From contig NC_003283.11 of NCBI RefSeq assembly GCF_000002985.6, positions 5,642,001-5,706,000 of the forward strand: a stretch of DNA of 64,000 bases, in the 5' to 3' direction. The position numbers and the translations under genes were made by a program. Shown in pieces: positions 1-12,477 of the stretch (positions are counted from its first letter, which is position 1; the number at the start of each line of letters is the position of its first letter). The notes under the pieces were generated by a model. It ran no database searches and was not told the origin of the DNA. It was given only the letters and a program-made list of their open reading frames with translations. The stretch comes from Caenorhabditis elegans. Lineage: Eukaryota; Nematoda; Chromadorea; Rhabditida; Rhabditidae.

Positions 1-2486
1 ATCAAAAATTGTTATAATTTTCAGAAACGCTCGCCAAAAACTTTCGGAAAGACCGGAAAATGTTTCATATGATTTGAAGAACATAGAGAAAATTATACGT
101 TCAAGAAATTTAGAAATATTTCCAGGAAACTTGAGGTTTTAAGTTGTAATTGCTCAGAACTTAGTTATATAATATTTTTGTTGCTCGAAAATTTCCGGTA
201 ACCAGGGGAAAAACGTTCCATCTGCAAAGAAGGCTTAGAAAATTTAGAATTTGATTTCAATTTTGAGTACGCCAGACGGAGCACGCGCTTCAGCGCGTGC
301 GAACGGCTGGTTTTCATATATTTTAAGATTTTGTTTTGTACAACTGGGACACTATTTTTCTCAAAGTTGAGTAAAATCATTAAATCAGTTACGTAACTAG
401 GGGTTTTCTAGTTAAAAATATTGACGGTAAATCCCATTTCAGAGTTATTTTTCTAGTTTTCCAATAAATAGGCTTTCTGGTGATATTTATTGTGAAAATT
501 CAATTGGGGACAAAGGCACGTTCTCGAGCCAAAATCCCTAGAGTTCCCCATTCCGTTTAAGTTTGGACACTTGCCAATGTTAAAACTGTTTTAAACTTGA
601 TCGATTCCATCACTTTTACTTTCCATTTCTCAGAACCACTTCAAATGAGATTCTAATAACTTTTCCATTAGGTAACAAGAATCATAAACAGCCAACAACT
701 AGAATAATTCAATTTACATTGACTCACAAGTAACCACTGATTTCAGAATACTTTGAAAGTAATCAAATTGTAAGATTATTGATATACGGAACAAACAAAA
801 GTCTTTTTTCCGAGTAAGAATTGAGATAAGGATAAATCTCTATATTTAATTCCAAGAATATGATTTTAACTGTCATAATTGTGATCAAAACTTTCTGTGA
901 CGCAAAATCGAAAACCTTTGTAAGTTTTTTGAAAATTTTTCTCTTGCATTCAAGTTTCTATTCTCGCATTTTTCGTTCTGAGTTCACTGTTACAAGCCAT
1001 TGACGCGGAAACACAGCTATCTGGACCTTAATTAAATCAGAGCAACCACCAACTTCTCAAATCGTAGTCAGGCATAAATTATGAGTTTCCGCAAATTGCT
1101 TCTATAACTTTTTCCGCATAAAATGCAAAGTCTAAGTACCTAGGTTCAAGTGTTGTTTTCCAAGAACACATTACCTTTTGAAGTCAATTTCTGGTCTCGG
1201 AACTTTTGGATTTCTTTTTCATTTTTTTATTGTTGTGTTTTCAGTTAGTTTTCGATTACTGGGTATATTACTAGCTGGATTTTTGCACATTGATTTCAGG
1301 AAACTTTTGGCTTTAGAGGCTAAATAATATTAATAAATCGACTCTATTTTGAATAGTTTTGGCGGAATTCTACAAATTAAAAAACATTTTCAAAATTACG
1401 AAAAGCTTTTGATTGCATTGCCCTTAGAAACAGAAATTTTGAGAACTTTTTTTCGGCATATTTACAAAATTTCCACTTCTCGTCGTTGTGCCAAAGTTTT
1501 ATTTTAATATACATAGAAAAATCTGTACTTTTCGAAAATACTTACAACATTGAATATTTGAATATTTTGAGAAGTTTCTCAAAAAACTCAAAGTGTCATG
1601 TATTCTACATATTCATCTGCACAGTGATGATTGAATCAGATTTCGAGAAACTTCTCGAAATTTTCAACTGAAAGTGAAATTATTTATGGAAAGTACAAAT
1701 ATTCTTCTACAAATCTATTTAAGTTTCAATTAGCCTTTACGGAACTATAAAATGAATCTAAAAAAATTTCGAAAACATATTTAAAAACTATTTTCAGCTT
1801 TTGGTCGGAATGTTTAAATTGTCTTTGAAACCGAGCACATTCAAAATCACTTTCTTCTTATCGTTCTGTAGAATTTTTTTTTGGAAGTTTATATATAAAG
1901 TTAGGGAAAAATATGTACATTTTGAAAATAATTTTACATTTAATTGGAAGTTTTGAGAAGTTTCTCTTTAAATTTTCAATTAGAAGTTTTTGAGAAATTT
2001 TGAGAAATACGTATTTTGTAAATTTTCCCAACTCTCCCATCCAATTTGGAACAATTTTGGATTCTCACGCGAGATCGAAAATCTTAGTTCCTTTTTTTTG
2101 TTTCTTGATTCTATTTTTTAGAATGAAAAAAATTCGCATGATTTTTGTTACTTATGACTCAATTATCTCTAATAATAGTGACATAAATCGTAAACAATTG
2201 TGTCAGTAACCGTTCAGTGGTTCTTTATAAATTGGCAATGTTCAAGCACACAGACAGTCTGATCCGTTAACCGTTCTGTAAATATATTTTTATTGACAAT
2301 TTATCCTGATGTTTAGTGATTTCTCCGTCTGACAAACTGCCAATTGGCCGAGTTCTCTGATTGTGCCAAAAACTTATAGACATACTCGAACCGAATTTTG
2401 CGTTAAACGCGTAGAGCTCATAATCGAATTCTCGATTGCCTAGTATTTGCTGCTTGTATCCTTATTCACTTTTCAGGCATATTACT
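1..2486. other. Intergenic, no gene seen
   Basis: AT-rich DNA upstream of the SRX-type receptor gene. The open frames here are short, low-complexity (F/K/I/N-rich) and lack splice context, so I call no gene. One small GC-rich hairpin is visible at about 274-297, with an 8-bp perfect stem (GCACGCGC/GCGCGTGC) around a TTCA loop. The last 20 bases before the receptor start form a typical acceptor (CACTTTTCAG). Confidence 0.6.
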
Positions 2487-4231
2487 ATGACATTAGACGA
2501 GTTTTTATCAACTGGTGAACCTACGGAGAACGTACGAATTGTTGCCGCCACACTTTTGACCATCGTAAGTTTGAAAATGGAATTTGGAACAAAAAAAAAC
2601 ACATATGTACTTGTGTTATCTCAAATGTGCATCGCAATTTATGAAAAAAAATTCAAAACAATAATTTTTAAGTACCAAAACACTTGCCAAATGTTTGCCA
2701 AGAATTTATTTTAACCAAAAATTTGAGGGGTATTTTGTCAAAATTTGTTTTCGCTAAATAAATGTACAAATGATGCTGATGTCTAGCCTCTGTAGAAAAT
2801 TTTTGTGGTGCAGAGTATAATATTTAATTTTTTTTTTATTCTGAATGGGAATGAGATTTTAATTTTTAAAATTTATTTAAAATAAAATTTCAGGTCAGTG
2901 TTTTTGGTTCCATCTTCAATACCCTAGTATTCGTCTCCCTGTTATTACGTGTCAAAAAGAAAGATGGATTTCTAAAAATTTGTTGCGCAAAAAGTTTTGG
3001 AAACGATATAGTTTGCATTGGTTATCTCTTTTGGCCAATTCCAGTCACATTTTTGTAAGTTTCTAAAAATCCTCTGATTATTTATTTAAACTTAATTTCA
3101 GTAATTCCTACTTTTTACCGCATATGTTCAATGCGTTCATGGGACAGCTAGTTGGATGGTTTGGCTGGAGTATAGGTATCATTAATAAAACTAATTTAAA
3201 CTTAAAGTTAATTTTTCCTTTCAGGACCTTTATCGCAAGTTCTTCTGACAAGTAATCGAGTTTTAGCAGTCTTCTTCCCGCATCTATACCACAAAACTTA
3301 TAGGGTTGCACCGAGTAATGTAAGTTCTACACCTGTCCAAAGTACAATCTCTATTTTTGAAAATTTTCAGGTAGGAATCATGATATGTCTTTTTCTGTCA
3401 TTTCTTCTATTTGCGGCATTCTTTCCGGGTAAATGAACAAAACTGACACGAGATGTTCATGTCGAAATTGAAATCTATAATTATATTTTCAGAGGGTTGT
3501 CATTATTTGTATAACTTGAAAGATATTGGATGGTTACCTGAACAAAGCCTATGCACTTCTATTCGTCGTTCAATATTTATTGTATCCATGATTATTATTG
3601 TGATTGTTACAAGTGTCTGCGGGTTTTTACTGTTTTTCAGACTGATTGCAGACGCGGTTAGTTATGGGGTAGGAGTATGACCACTTTTTAAAATCCTATC
3701 TTGAAAATCAGCTAGTAAACAATTTTATATGTGCTTCATGATTTTCTAAAACGCTGTAGAAAATTTGTAAAAGTTTCGTTTGAGGCACTGATTTATGAAA
3801 AATTTATTTCTAATCTCTACAAATTATCGATTCATTCCACAGTTCCAGAATGCAATGTCAACTGTACAATCAACTAGTCGACGCTCCAAAAATCAGAAGA
3901 TATTATTTCAAACTTTGACTCAAAATATGCTCATTCTAGTGGACACTCTCAACACTACAGTAACCTACAAACTATTTCCAGTGTTATTTTTCCAATTTCT
4001 CACCCTATCTTTCTCGATGGTTTTTCTACGGGCACTGGAAGGGTTTGTGCAAAAACACTTTGAAAAAAATTAATTTCAGATTTCAGATTTATAATGTTCA
4101 AAATGAATGAACGAATCGACAAAGGAGTTCGTTCATTACTCGGGTTGAAAACTGATCAGCTGAAGAATTTGCAAGGAGCTCAGTCTGTAATGATTTGGGC
4201 CGTTTCGAGTACTTCTAGGCATAATAATTGA
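2487..4231 (+). CDS. Serpentine chemoreceptor, SRX-like 7TM GPCR
   Basis: Eight exons: 2487-2564, 2894-3054, 3102-3175, 3225-3319, 3371-3428, 3493-3656, 3843-4042, 4087-4231. They splice in frame to 324 residues, a usual length for nematode chemoreceptors. The protein has about seven hydrophobic segments, starting with one spanning exons 1-2 (ATLLTIVSVFGSIFNTLVFV). After the third membrane segment comes an SRX-style motif, TSNRVLAVFFP followed by HLYHKTY. The start ATG lies 10 bases after a TTTTCAG acceptor, which fits trans-splicing. Exon 8 has two tandem ATTTCAG acceptors; only the second keeps frame with the GG donor phase. The family is expressed in chemosensory neurons; the ligand is unknown. 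SRX is my best family; another nematode-specific SR family is possible. Confidence 0.82.
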
Positions 4232-4786
4232 AAATAGATCATCTAATATCTTAATTTTAATTTTTGTTATAAATTATTGTTTCTAATTGTTATATATTCG
4301 AGGCCGAACAAGGAGGCGAAGACGAGTAGTTTATTATTACATAACTAAGGAATGAATAGAAAGTTAGTATACATAGATAATGAGTTCACGTTACACGATC
4401 TTCATATCCACGTTAAGGGTTAGGTACACGTAGATACCCAACACTAATTAAAACATTAATTCAAAAAGATGCCTGAAGCACGAATAAACATTTCTTGACA
4501 ATGTTGGGACTTCTTTCTCCGACGAAGCATTAATAACATTGGTCTGCGACAAATTTGTCTAATTTGCAGTTTTCCAAACTGACAACATTTCTAAATTGAT
4601 TGTGAAGGTTGCCAAGCACAGCAAATGCTGAAACCGGCAACAAATTTTTGTAGCGCATTTCGTCCGAAAAGAATGATTTTTTTTGCAAATTCAAATAAGG
4701 TAACAAACAATTACATATATTTTTTATTGAAATTACAAATTTTACTATATAGACTACAGAGTAAAAATTTTTCTACATTGTAGACA

Positions 4787-4920
4787 CATCCCCGAGGAGC
4801 AACCATTCCCAAAGGGGCCCAATCGTTCGCATCCCCGAGGGGCTCTCGTCACCGAGGGATTTTCATCCCCGAGGGGTTCCCATCACTGAGAGGCTCCCAT
4901 CCCCGAGGGGGTGTAGTTAC
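4787..4920. repeat. Degenerate repeat, CATCCCCGAGGGG unit
   Basis: About five imperfect copies of a 23-28 base unit built on CATCCCCGAGGGG followed by CTC/TTCC. The unit core CCCCGAGGGG is itself palindromic. Much more GC-rich than its flanks. No coding role is evident. Confidence 0.75.
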
Positions 4921-4978
4921 ATTGTTAGATTTTCTTACTATGTAGTAAATCTTACAAATCTTCATCATCATTTTCAGC

Positions 4979-5165
4979 TAGATTGGCAGACGCAAAAATA
5001 GATTGGAAGACGAAAAAATAGATTGGCAGACGAAAAATAGATTGGCAGACGAAAAATAGATTGGCAGACGAAAAATAGATTGGCAGACGAAAAATAGATT
5101 GGCAGACGAAAAAATAGATTGGCAGACGGAAAAATAGATTGGCAGACGAAAAATAGATTGGACAA
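4979..5165. repeat. Minisatellite, 19-21 bp unit, about ten copies
   Basis: Head-to-tail copies of a unit reading TAGATTGGCAGACGAAAAA, varying by one or two A residues. It runs open on the minus strand only because the unit lacks stops, so it should not be read as protein. Copies are nearly identical, suggesting recent expansion or homogenisation. Confidence 0.92.
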
Positions 5166-5650
5166 AGTAACTACATAGTAAGAAAATCTTAAAATGTAAT
5201 TAAATTGTAAGATTTTCTTGCTATGTTGTTGAGGTTTTGATGAGACTTCCTGGGCAGGTAGGCGTTCATTGTATCCTCAAGGCTTCATGCCTGCCTACTT
5301 CATTTGTTCTGCATTTAGACGTGGCATTGTAGATTAGCAAGAAAAAGTGACAAAGGTCAAAACAATTTTAGCAGCTGAACTCAACTTTGAATACCTGAAA
5401 TTGGCATCAGAAATTTTTTGGCTCATTGTTCGAGCTTCAGTTCGAAAGTTCGAGTACTAGTTTTCAGTAGTAAATCAAATTTGGAAAATTTGAACTAATA
5501 GTGTAACTATCCTGAAACCCCTATCACTGATAACCACTAGAAACCATGTGAGGTTTCATATTCTTTTTTCCTGTTGGAGTTTGGCGGCACATTTTATCAA
5601 TCACTCACTTGATAATTTACACGGGTGTAATCTGTGAGAGTCTTGCAAAT

Positions 5651-8600
5651 ATGACGTTTAGACAACCATCACCTATTCCGTTAATTTTGTTCTTCGCGCT
5701 ATTTTACGTTTCTCAAATACAATGTACACACTTCTGTGAGCTAATTAAAAAAAATAAACATTACATTTGAAATTTGTTCCAGCATGCGAAATCCTAAAAC
5801 CGTGGCAAATGAGGTTAGGGAGTACAATATATATCCCTGAAAATTCCACAACTCCATTTGAAATACGAGCCAATTTTACTTGTAAATATCAGGTAGGCTC
5901 ATTAGAAATTATTTTTTAACGAACTTTATGGAAATTCAAATTCAGTTTTTCGTCCCAAAAGGGACGTATCTTCGACTATCAGTAATAAATTCATTACTTG
6001 ATAAGGATTACATCGAGTTTGCAGACTCCGTTGGATATGTTAGGAACCTTACGGTGTAAGTTCTGGAACATCAAAAACCTCATTTTCACTGTAAAATTTT
6101 CAGATCGAATATTGCAAACGAAGAATTATTTGCAACATCTGGATATGGCTACGTTAAAATAGGAGCAGGGCCGCAGGGAAGGTCTCAAGCGTTGCTGGTT
6201 TTTCAATGGCTGAAAAGTTTGAATTTTTCTTTCAATCCTCATAAGAAGTGTGGTTATTTCAGTGCCAATTTCCACGATGACTATGAATTTGCGAAAAAAT
6301 GAAAGTGGAACAAATGTGGATTGTATGGCAATTCAGCAGAATCCTATCACTTTTACAGCAGCCGAAGGGGAAAAGGTACAGTATTTTTCTATTAGTATTA
6401 AACAACATTCTTCAACTTTGACATCTTATATCTCAGTTCTCGTTTGCCCGATGCAAAAATTATCAATTGACAAAATAGTTCTTATGTATTTTTCTATATT
6501 ATTGTAGTATTTCACTTATTGATATCTTCACAATTAACCGAGAAAAGTGAAGTGAAGTGAAGTTCAAAGTGAAGTAGCCGGGTGCAATACTAGTAGATGA
6601 GATTTTTTAATTCTTGGTCTACTTATTTTTGATCAAATATTTTAGTAGTTATTAAAAATTAGGTAAAACAAAAGTTCTGTCACTAAAATTGGTTTATTTT
6701 TCCAGATTGCGCTGAACATTGCCCACTCAGCATTCATGCTTGACAGCTTCGATAGTTATTTCGTTTTTGATGGACCGGATACAGACAGTCCAGTTGTTGG
6801 AAGGTGAGGTTTTTAGTTCTGAGACGTGGCATGAATCTCGGCCTAAGCATGCCTACACGAGTACCTATCATCAAAGTATTAGAATGTAAAACAAACATAT
6901 TTTCTTAAATGAACCTTTAACAAAAGAAATGAAATTTTGAAATGGGAAAATACTAAGCACTGGAAGTATTGCTAGAAATCAGAAAATAGGCGCTAGGCAG
7001 GCAGGCACTAAAATTTATAATTTTCCATTTCAGAATGACCAATCACGCGGTTGTCCCATTCATTCCATCCAATCAGTCTGTAACAATTGTTGGTCTCACG
7101 AAACAAGTTGTCTACTCGAATATTATTGCAAATATCGCTTCTAGTCAGCTAACTCTATCCTTAAACAATTAAAAAATCACATGTTTGCAGACATTGCCGG
7201 ATATCGAAAATATCAGGCTGCAGTTATAATAGACCAATATGGACGACAGATGTATGCCATAAATCAAACAATTGCATTTACGTTTATTGCAAAAGATGGG
7301 AATCAACTATACATAACTTCGTTGAAGTTTAATGAAATTGTTAGGATTTATAGCATAAATTGGAGAATATATGGAATTTACAAAATTAAATATGAATATT
7401 TCAGGAAGATGAAAAATGTGAAATGAGAATTATCAGTGGGACCCCATCGCCGGTTTCAAGACGACTTCTCACTTACACGTAAGCTCTATGATTTGATGTT
7501 TGGCAATTTCGGCAGCCCAAAAATTTCCTCTCCTCTGATAAATCAATTTTTGATTATTTAGGCCGCTGTCCCAATTAGATATCAGTTTTCCGCAACAGCT
7601 CCCCGCATCACAATTCACTGTAGAACTCACTGATTGCTCAGTTTACATGATTCTTTCAAAAAACATGCCAGGTACTTTTTCCAAAACCGGATGTCGTTCT
7701 TCTTTGCAAAAAATATACCTTCAGCAAATTTCTACATGGCAAATGACGAGCGCATCGGCTATGTGTTCACTCCAAGCTTTCTAGACGATTTTCAGACGCC
7801 TGTTTTGAATTTTACACTGAGTAAGAGTGAGCCAGTGAATTATTTAATTAGCAGGTATCTTCAGGTAGCAATGAGTCTCGGCATTTCTCTACAACTGTAG
7901 AGTCAGTGACAGTTTATCAGAATCAACTTTTGGCAATTAACGTTTACAACTCAAAGGGATATTCCGCAATGAGCACCATGTAAGTAAACTGGAATTTTTA
8001 TTATATATCTGAGATTTTAATGTCTAAAGATCTATAAAAATTTTAACAACCCGAAAAATCGTAACTTGAACGAATTCTAATTTAAATTAAATCAGATTTT
8101 CTGCCATCGGAATAATTAAGAATGGTCGAATTGACAAAAAACTTTCAAATCTCCAGAATGAAATATCAAATTCTCTAAATTTTCATGAATTGGGCAAAAA
8201 AAGTAACCTTGCACCACATCACAAATAAGTGTTAAATTGCTAAAGTTTTTTCATATGTTATTTGTCAAAATTTGTTGCTTGTATTAACTAGTTATTAGCT
8301 GGTTAATTAGCTAGATAATTGTGAAATTTTCAAAATATCAGATTGCCAAAAGTTTTGGAATTCGGTAGTCTTTGAAAAAACGATTATTAAAGATTTGCGC
8401 CACTGCGCATCTAACTGGCAAGTTTCAATTTTTCAAAAAAATTTTTTGAACTTCTGAATTTTTTTATTGCAATGAAACTTACTATTATAATCAAAAACAT
8501 AAGTTCTCAATTATTTGAAAAAATAATTGTTTCAAAGTTAATTTTTGTTTCTGAAAGTATCTAAAATTGATTCTACGCAATTCTCAGAATAACCGGAAAT

Positions 8601-8875
8601 CAAACAGGTGGCTCTGCGGAAGGAATCGGAACATCAGTGAATATCGATTTCTCCGGATCCGTGTCAAAAGGCCAAGCAAAAATACGGTATCATATTTCAA
8701 AGATCTCAGGTAAGAAAGACTGAAGAGACATAAAGATAGGACGTGTTGATAGAAAGAGATAGAGAAAAGTGATAAATATCAATTTTCAAATTTCAAATTT
8801 TCAGGCCCAATCACTGGCTACTCCTTCATTATTTATTTTGCTGCTCTTGCTCTCTCCATTGGACACCTCCATTAG
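5651..8875 (+). CDS. Secreted CUB-like domain protein, GPI-anchor-like tail
   Basis: Fourteen exons: 5651-5723, 5783-5892, 5946-6055, 6104-6216, 6263-6375, 6706-6803, 7034-7143, 7191-7339, 7405-7478, 7562-7671, 7725-7820, 7865-7979, 8588-8709, 8805-8875. They give 487 residues in frame. An N-terminal signal peptide (IPLILFFALFYVSQ) is followed by a Cys-containing module. A CUB-like core follows (FDSYFVFDGPDTDSPVVGR; many CUB domains have YDGP and a later LG/VG). A Ser/Thr-rich stretch leads to a hydrophobic C-terminus (GYSFIIYFAALALSIG) with only HLH after it, as in GPI-anchored proteins. The nematode CUB-like family is often intestinal and infection-responsive; no such role is shown here. 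The exon 4/5 junction uses a weak donor (GTTTGA). Confidence 0.8.
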
Positions 8876-11800
8876 CAGATGTTTTTTTGTTCTCCACCTA
8901 CTAACATAACTATCGACCGAATTCTGTTTCCTCTTTCTTTTCCGCACCGTTTTTGTATTGTTTGTTTTGCACTATGCTGTCATATATACCGTTCGAATAC
9001 AAGAGAGTCGCCAGACAAAACGAATAAAACACATTTGGTTGTGCTTCACCCACCTAACAATTCTGCGTATTTATTGCGGTTTTCCAGAATTTCAATATGA
9101 TTTTCAGATTGTATATTTTTCCAACAATTTTCATCGTTTTTCCTAAAAAATTTACATGCAAATGTATCGTCTGGTACAATATTAATAATTATTTTATAAA
9201 ATTGAAGCTTTACGTAGAAATTTAACGAATTGCAGACAAAACAACTTAGCGATTCCAAAAAATATTTTTTATACAAGCGATGTGATATCGCGACAACTGA
9301 GATATTTTCAAAATTCTTTTAATAGCAAAAAAATTATTGAATAAGAAATGCACATTTTTTGGTTTATAAATTTTCACAAATGTTTCATTTACAAAAAATA
9401 CTGCGGCAGACATCTCACCGGTCGATTTTTTAATCTTTAAGCAAATATAAGTTGTTTTCACATATAAATAGTTTTAACAAAAACATAATTTTCGTTTAAT
9501 TACTTATTGTCAGCACTCAAATAATTTTATTTACGATCAGTCAGAACAGCAGCGATTGAAATTTAAAAATTTACATTCGACCTTCTGGAGAAACAGACAA
9601 AAATTGAAAACATCTTGAATGAAGACATGGCTAATTTTTTTAAAAGCTTTTCAGTTTTCCAGATTCAAAAAGATTAAAACAATATAGAAAAGTTCACATT
9701 TCTCAATTCATTGTTTCTAGTCAGCCTTTACATACAAAATTGCTGTCGAGATTTTGCGTTTTGAAAAAATTGAAAAGTTAATACCACTTGAAGGACATCG
9801 GTTCAGTTTCTTTTAATCCTATTTGAACATTTTTTGTCAACTTCAGAATTTTCAACTTTTCATCCTAATCCGAAGAGACAGTTTTAGAATAAATTTTCAA
9901 AGAACTAAAACTTTAAATCGTTTCAAAAAATCTAGTTGATCTCCACACACACACACACACACACACACACATCTCTCACTTGACTCCCCACTTTATATAA
10001 ATCTAGTTTTCAAAAAAAGGGCACATATGGACGAATTCATTCATGCCGTGACACTTTTAATAATTAAACCCTCGTTTCCTTTTTCGCTTTCCGCCCAAAA
10101 ATGTGTCCGCTCGTCACCTGGTCTCTTGGTTACCAGTTGAGAGACGCAGACAAATATTCTCACGGGAGCTCTTGTTATGTTCATAATATGTAATTCAGAA
10201 TCCGAATATCGGAAAACTTGAGCCTTAGACATAATAGCAGTAATATGATTATTTTTCCTTTTTTTCTGCACATTTTTTCCTTAATCTTCAAAAAGTTATT
10301 GCTTATGTGATACTTCCGGCAACACACCCTATCATTTTTCGACTTTCTAAGAACATTGAAAAATATAAAATTACTAACAATGTGTAAGTTCTTTAAGCTT
10401 TAAAAAACTCTAGATATCATTATACACTTTTTTAAGATTTTTGAAAAATGGCAATTTTATGATCTATGGTATTATCTATGGTATCTATGGTACTTTTTAG
10501 AGTTTTATTTTAAATATATTTTAAAATAATTTCATAACGGTCTAGTAAGCATTTTCCAAAGATCAAACAATTATTTTTCAAAATTGTCCCTTCTCACTTT
10601 TATCATAAAATTTGTAATCATAGGTGACAAACTTTGAAAACTAGGCAATGTTTAAACATTTTGAAATATAATAATTGATGTTTGAAACTACAATTGTCAG
10701 TTTCTATACGTTTCTACGGGTCTCCATAGTGATCACAATGTGCATTGAAATTATTTTTTGGAGTTATTCGTATATACTGATTTTAGTATAGTCATAGTCA
10801 CTTAACTTGCTCCCACAGTATTCAGTTGTGAAATTTTTGTGCATTTTTTTTCGTTCAAATTTATTCGCAAATTAATTGGTGTTAAAGTTTTTAGGCTAAT
10901 GAATTTTTGAATCACGTTTATTTTTTTAATAAAAAAATTAGATGATGAAAGAAAGAAAACGTGGAGCATTTAAAATTTTTATCAGGTTCTCTTTAATCGA
11001 AATATCCATTTTTGTTTTTAGTTGGATCTGCTTCTTAAATATGGCTAGTGAGTTTTTTTTTGGAAAAGGAAAAATTTTAATTTTTCTTTTAGAACAGAAC
11101 ATTTGAAAGTACTGAGAAAAAATATGTCGCTGCAAAATTTCAAGCGACAAAGATGCAGCGCTCTACCTTTACATTTTGATCTAAAAATATTCAGAGCAAT
11201 TTATATCTTCTGCCAAATGTTTATTGTTGCCAATTTCCACGATTTTTTGGAAAATCTAAATTTTTTGGAAAACCTCTGAAATTTATTATTTGAGTTGGTG
11301 AAGGTGAAAAGAAACTCAGATTTTCTCAACGGATCAAAACTTTCCAAAAACAAATTTCAGATTTCAGATCATTTTTCTACACCTAAAAAATCTTCAAAAA
11401 ATTACCAGTCAACAGAAAACAGTTTTTTTTGGCTATTGTGTCTGTCTCGAAATTAGTGGCAAAATGAACTGAAAAAGATTTCGGTCCGAAATTTGTGAAT
11501 TGAGAGTGGACTCAACTTTGCCGCTAAAAAATGAGTACGTAGCTGGAAAAATAGTTTTTTTTGATCGACGATTTTCAACAAAAATAGGGTTAAAATTAGT
11601 TTCACCTGTTTTTTGACTCGAATTAAAAAATTACCAAATTAAAAAAGTATTGTTATATTTGGTTATTTTGGCAACATATATAGGAATGTTTTTAATTATT
11701 TCCCACTTTATTTGTTTTTTTCCTTCAATATTATTCAAAAACCCTGAAATACACTGAGTTCCTTTCAAGATACTACCTAGAATTTGAATCCGAAAAATTT

Positions 11801-12477
11801 AATCTGTTATGACATCTTGTCTAAATACCGTATTTTAGATCAAAACTACCAATTTCGCGTCAATCTTTTCTTATCCCAAAACCACAAACCTTGGAATTAC
11901 ACAATGGTCAGATCAAACTATGTAATAATCGTTTTCCGCAGGTTCTTGTTCAGTTTCCATCTAATAGTTGCTAATGAGAATTAGTCTTTTCAATCCACTC
12001 TTACACTCGACCTTTTGCCTTTTTTGGTTGCCAAGAGAGACCTCCTTCATTACATATTCTTGTTCCATTTTGTCTTTTTGTTTTCATCTCTCTTTTAGTT
12101 ATCATATACTTATTCTTTCTTTCACTCTATTCTCCAACGTCATCTTCTATCTTTGACCTTTTGGAAGCCATAGTATGTACATACATGCTTATCAACACTG
12201 CACCACTCCCTTATACATTTTGCTTGCACTCTCCATAACTAATCAATTCATATACACTTTTGAACAGAGAACCGAAACATCTAAAGAAAAATTCTCACTT
12301 TTCACATTATACGTTTTAGATTATTGGTTTAAGACTTTCGATGACCATTTGCTTGTTTGGTTTTAGTTCAAATCCCTTTTTGGAATAGTTCTTCTCTTTC
12401 AAAAAAACCGGTCTTTTCATCCTCAATACATACCCATTTCGTTTCCAGAAGACCGTCTTAGCCTCAAATGTAAAAAA
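8876..12477. other. Intergenic upstream of hex-2
   Basis: About 3.6 kb without a convincing gene. It holds a dinucleotide repeat (listed separately) and, shortly after it, a TATATAAA sequence near 9993. A denser stretch at about 10,040-10,170 has an open minus-strand frame but no splice context. Otherwise it is AT-rich with scattered short frames. A CT-rich stretch at 11,990-12,180 looks promoter-like. It ends in the acceptor TTTCGTTTCCAG at about 12,448, probably the trans-splice site for hex-2. Confidence 0.55.
9945..9970. repeat. (CA)n microsatellite
   Basis: About thirteen uninterrupted CA dinucleotides flanked by CTC and TCTCTC. A second, shorter CA run lies near 34,549-34,562 in the upstream region of the Cys/Gln-rich gene. 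Confidence 0.95.

Larger units (their letters stand above)
4232..5650. other. Intergenic with minisatellites
   Basis: Lies between the SRX-like receptor and the CUB-like gene. No coding exon is visible. It holds two tandem-repeat blocks, listed separately, embedded between matching A/T-rich arms (TTAGATTTTCTTACTATGTAG near 4925-4945 and its counterpart near 5175-5225). A further stretch at 5250-5310 carries the GCCTGCCTAC motif seen in other palindromes of the window. Confidence 0.6.

Noticed and set aside
4974-5165. Minus-strand open frame rich in FFxCQSIFRLPIYF
   Set aside because: Translation of a 19-21 base minisatellite; no start context, splice sites or codon evidence.
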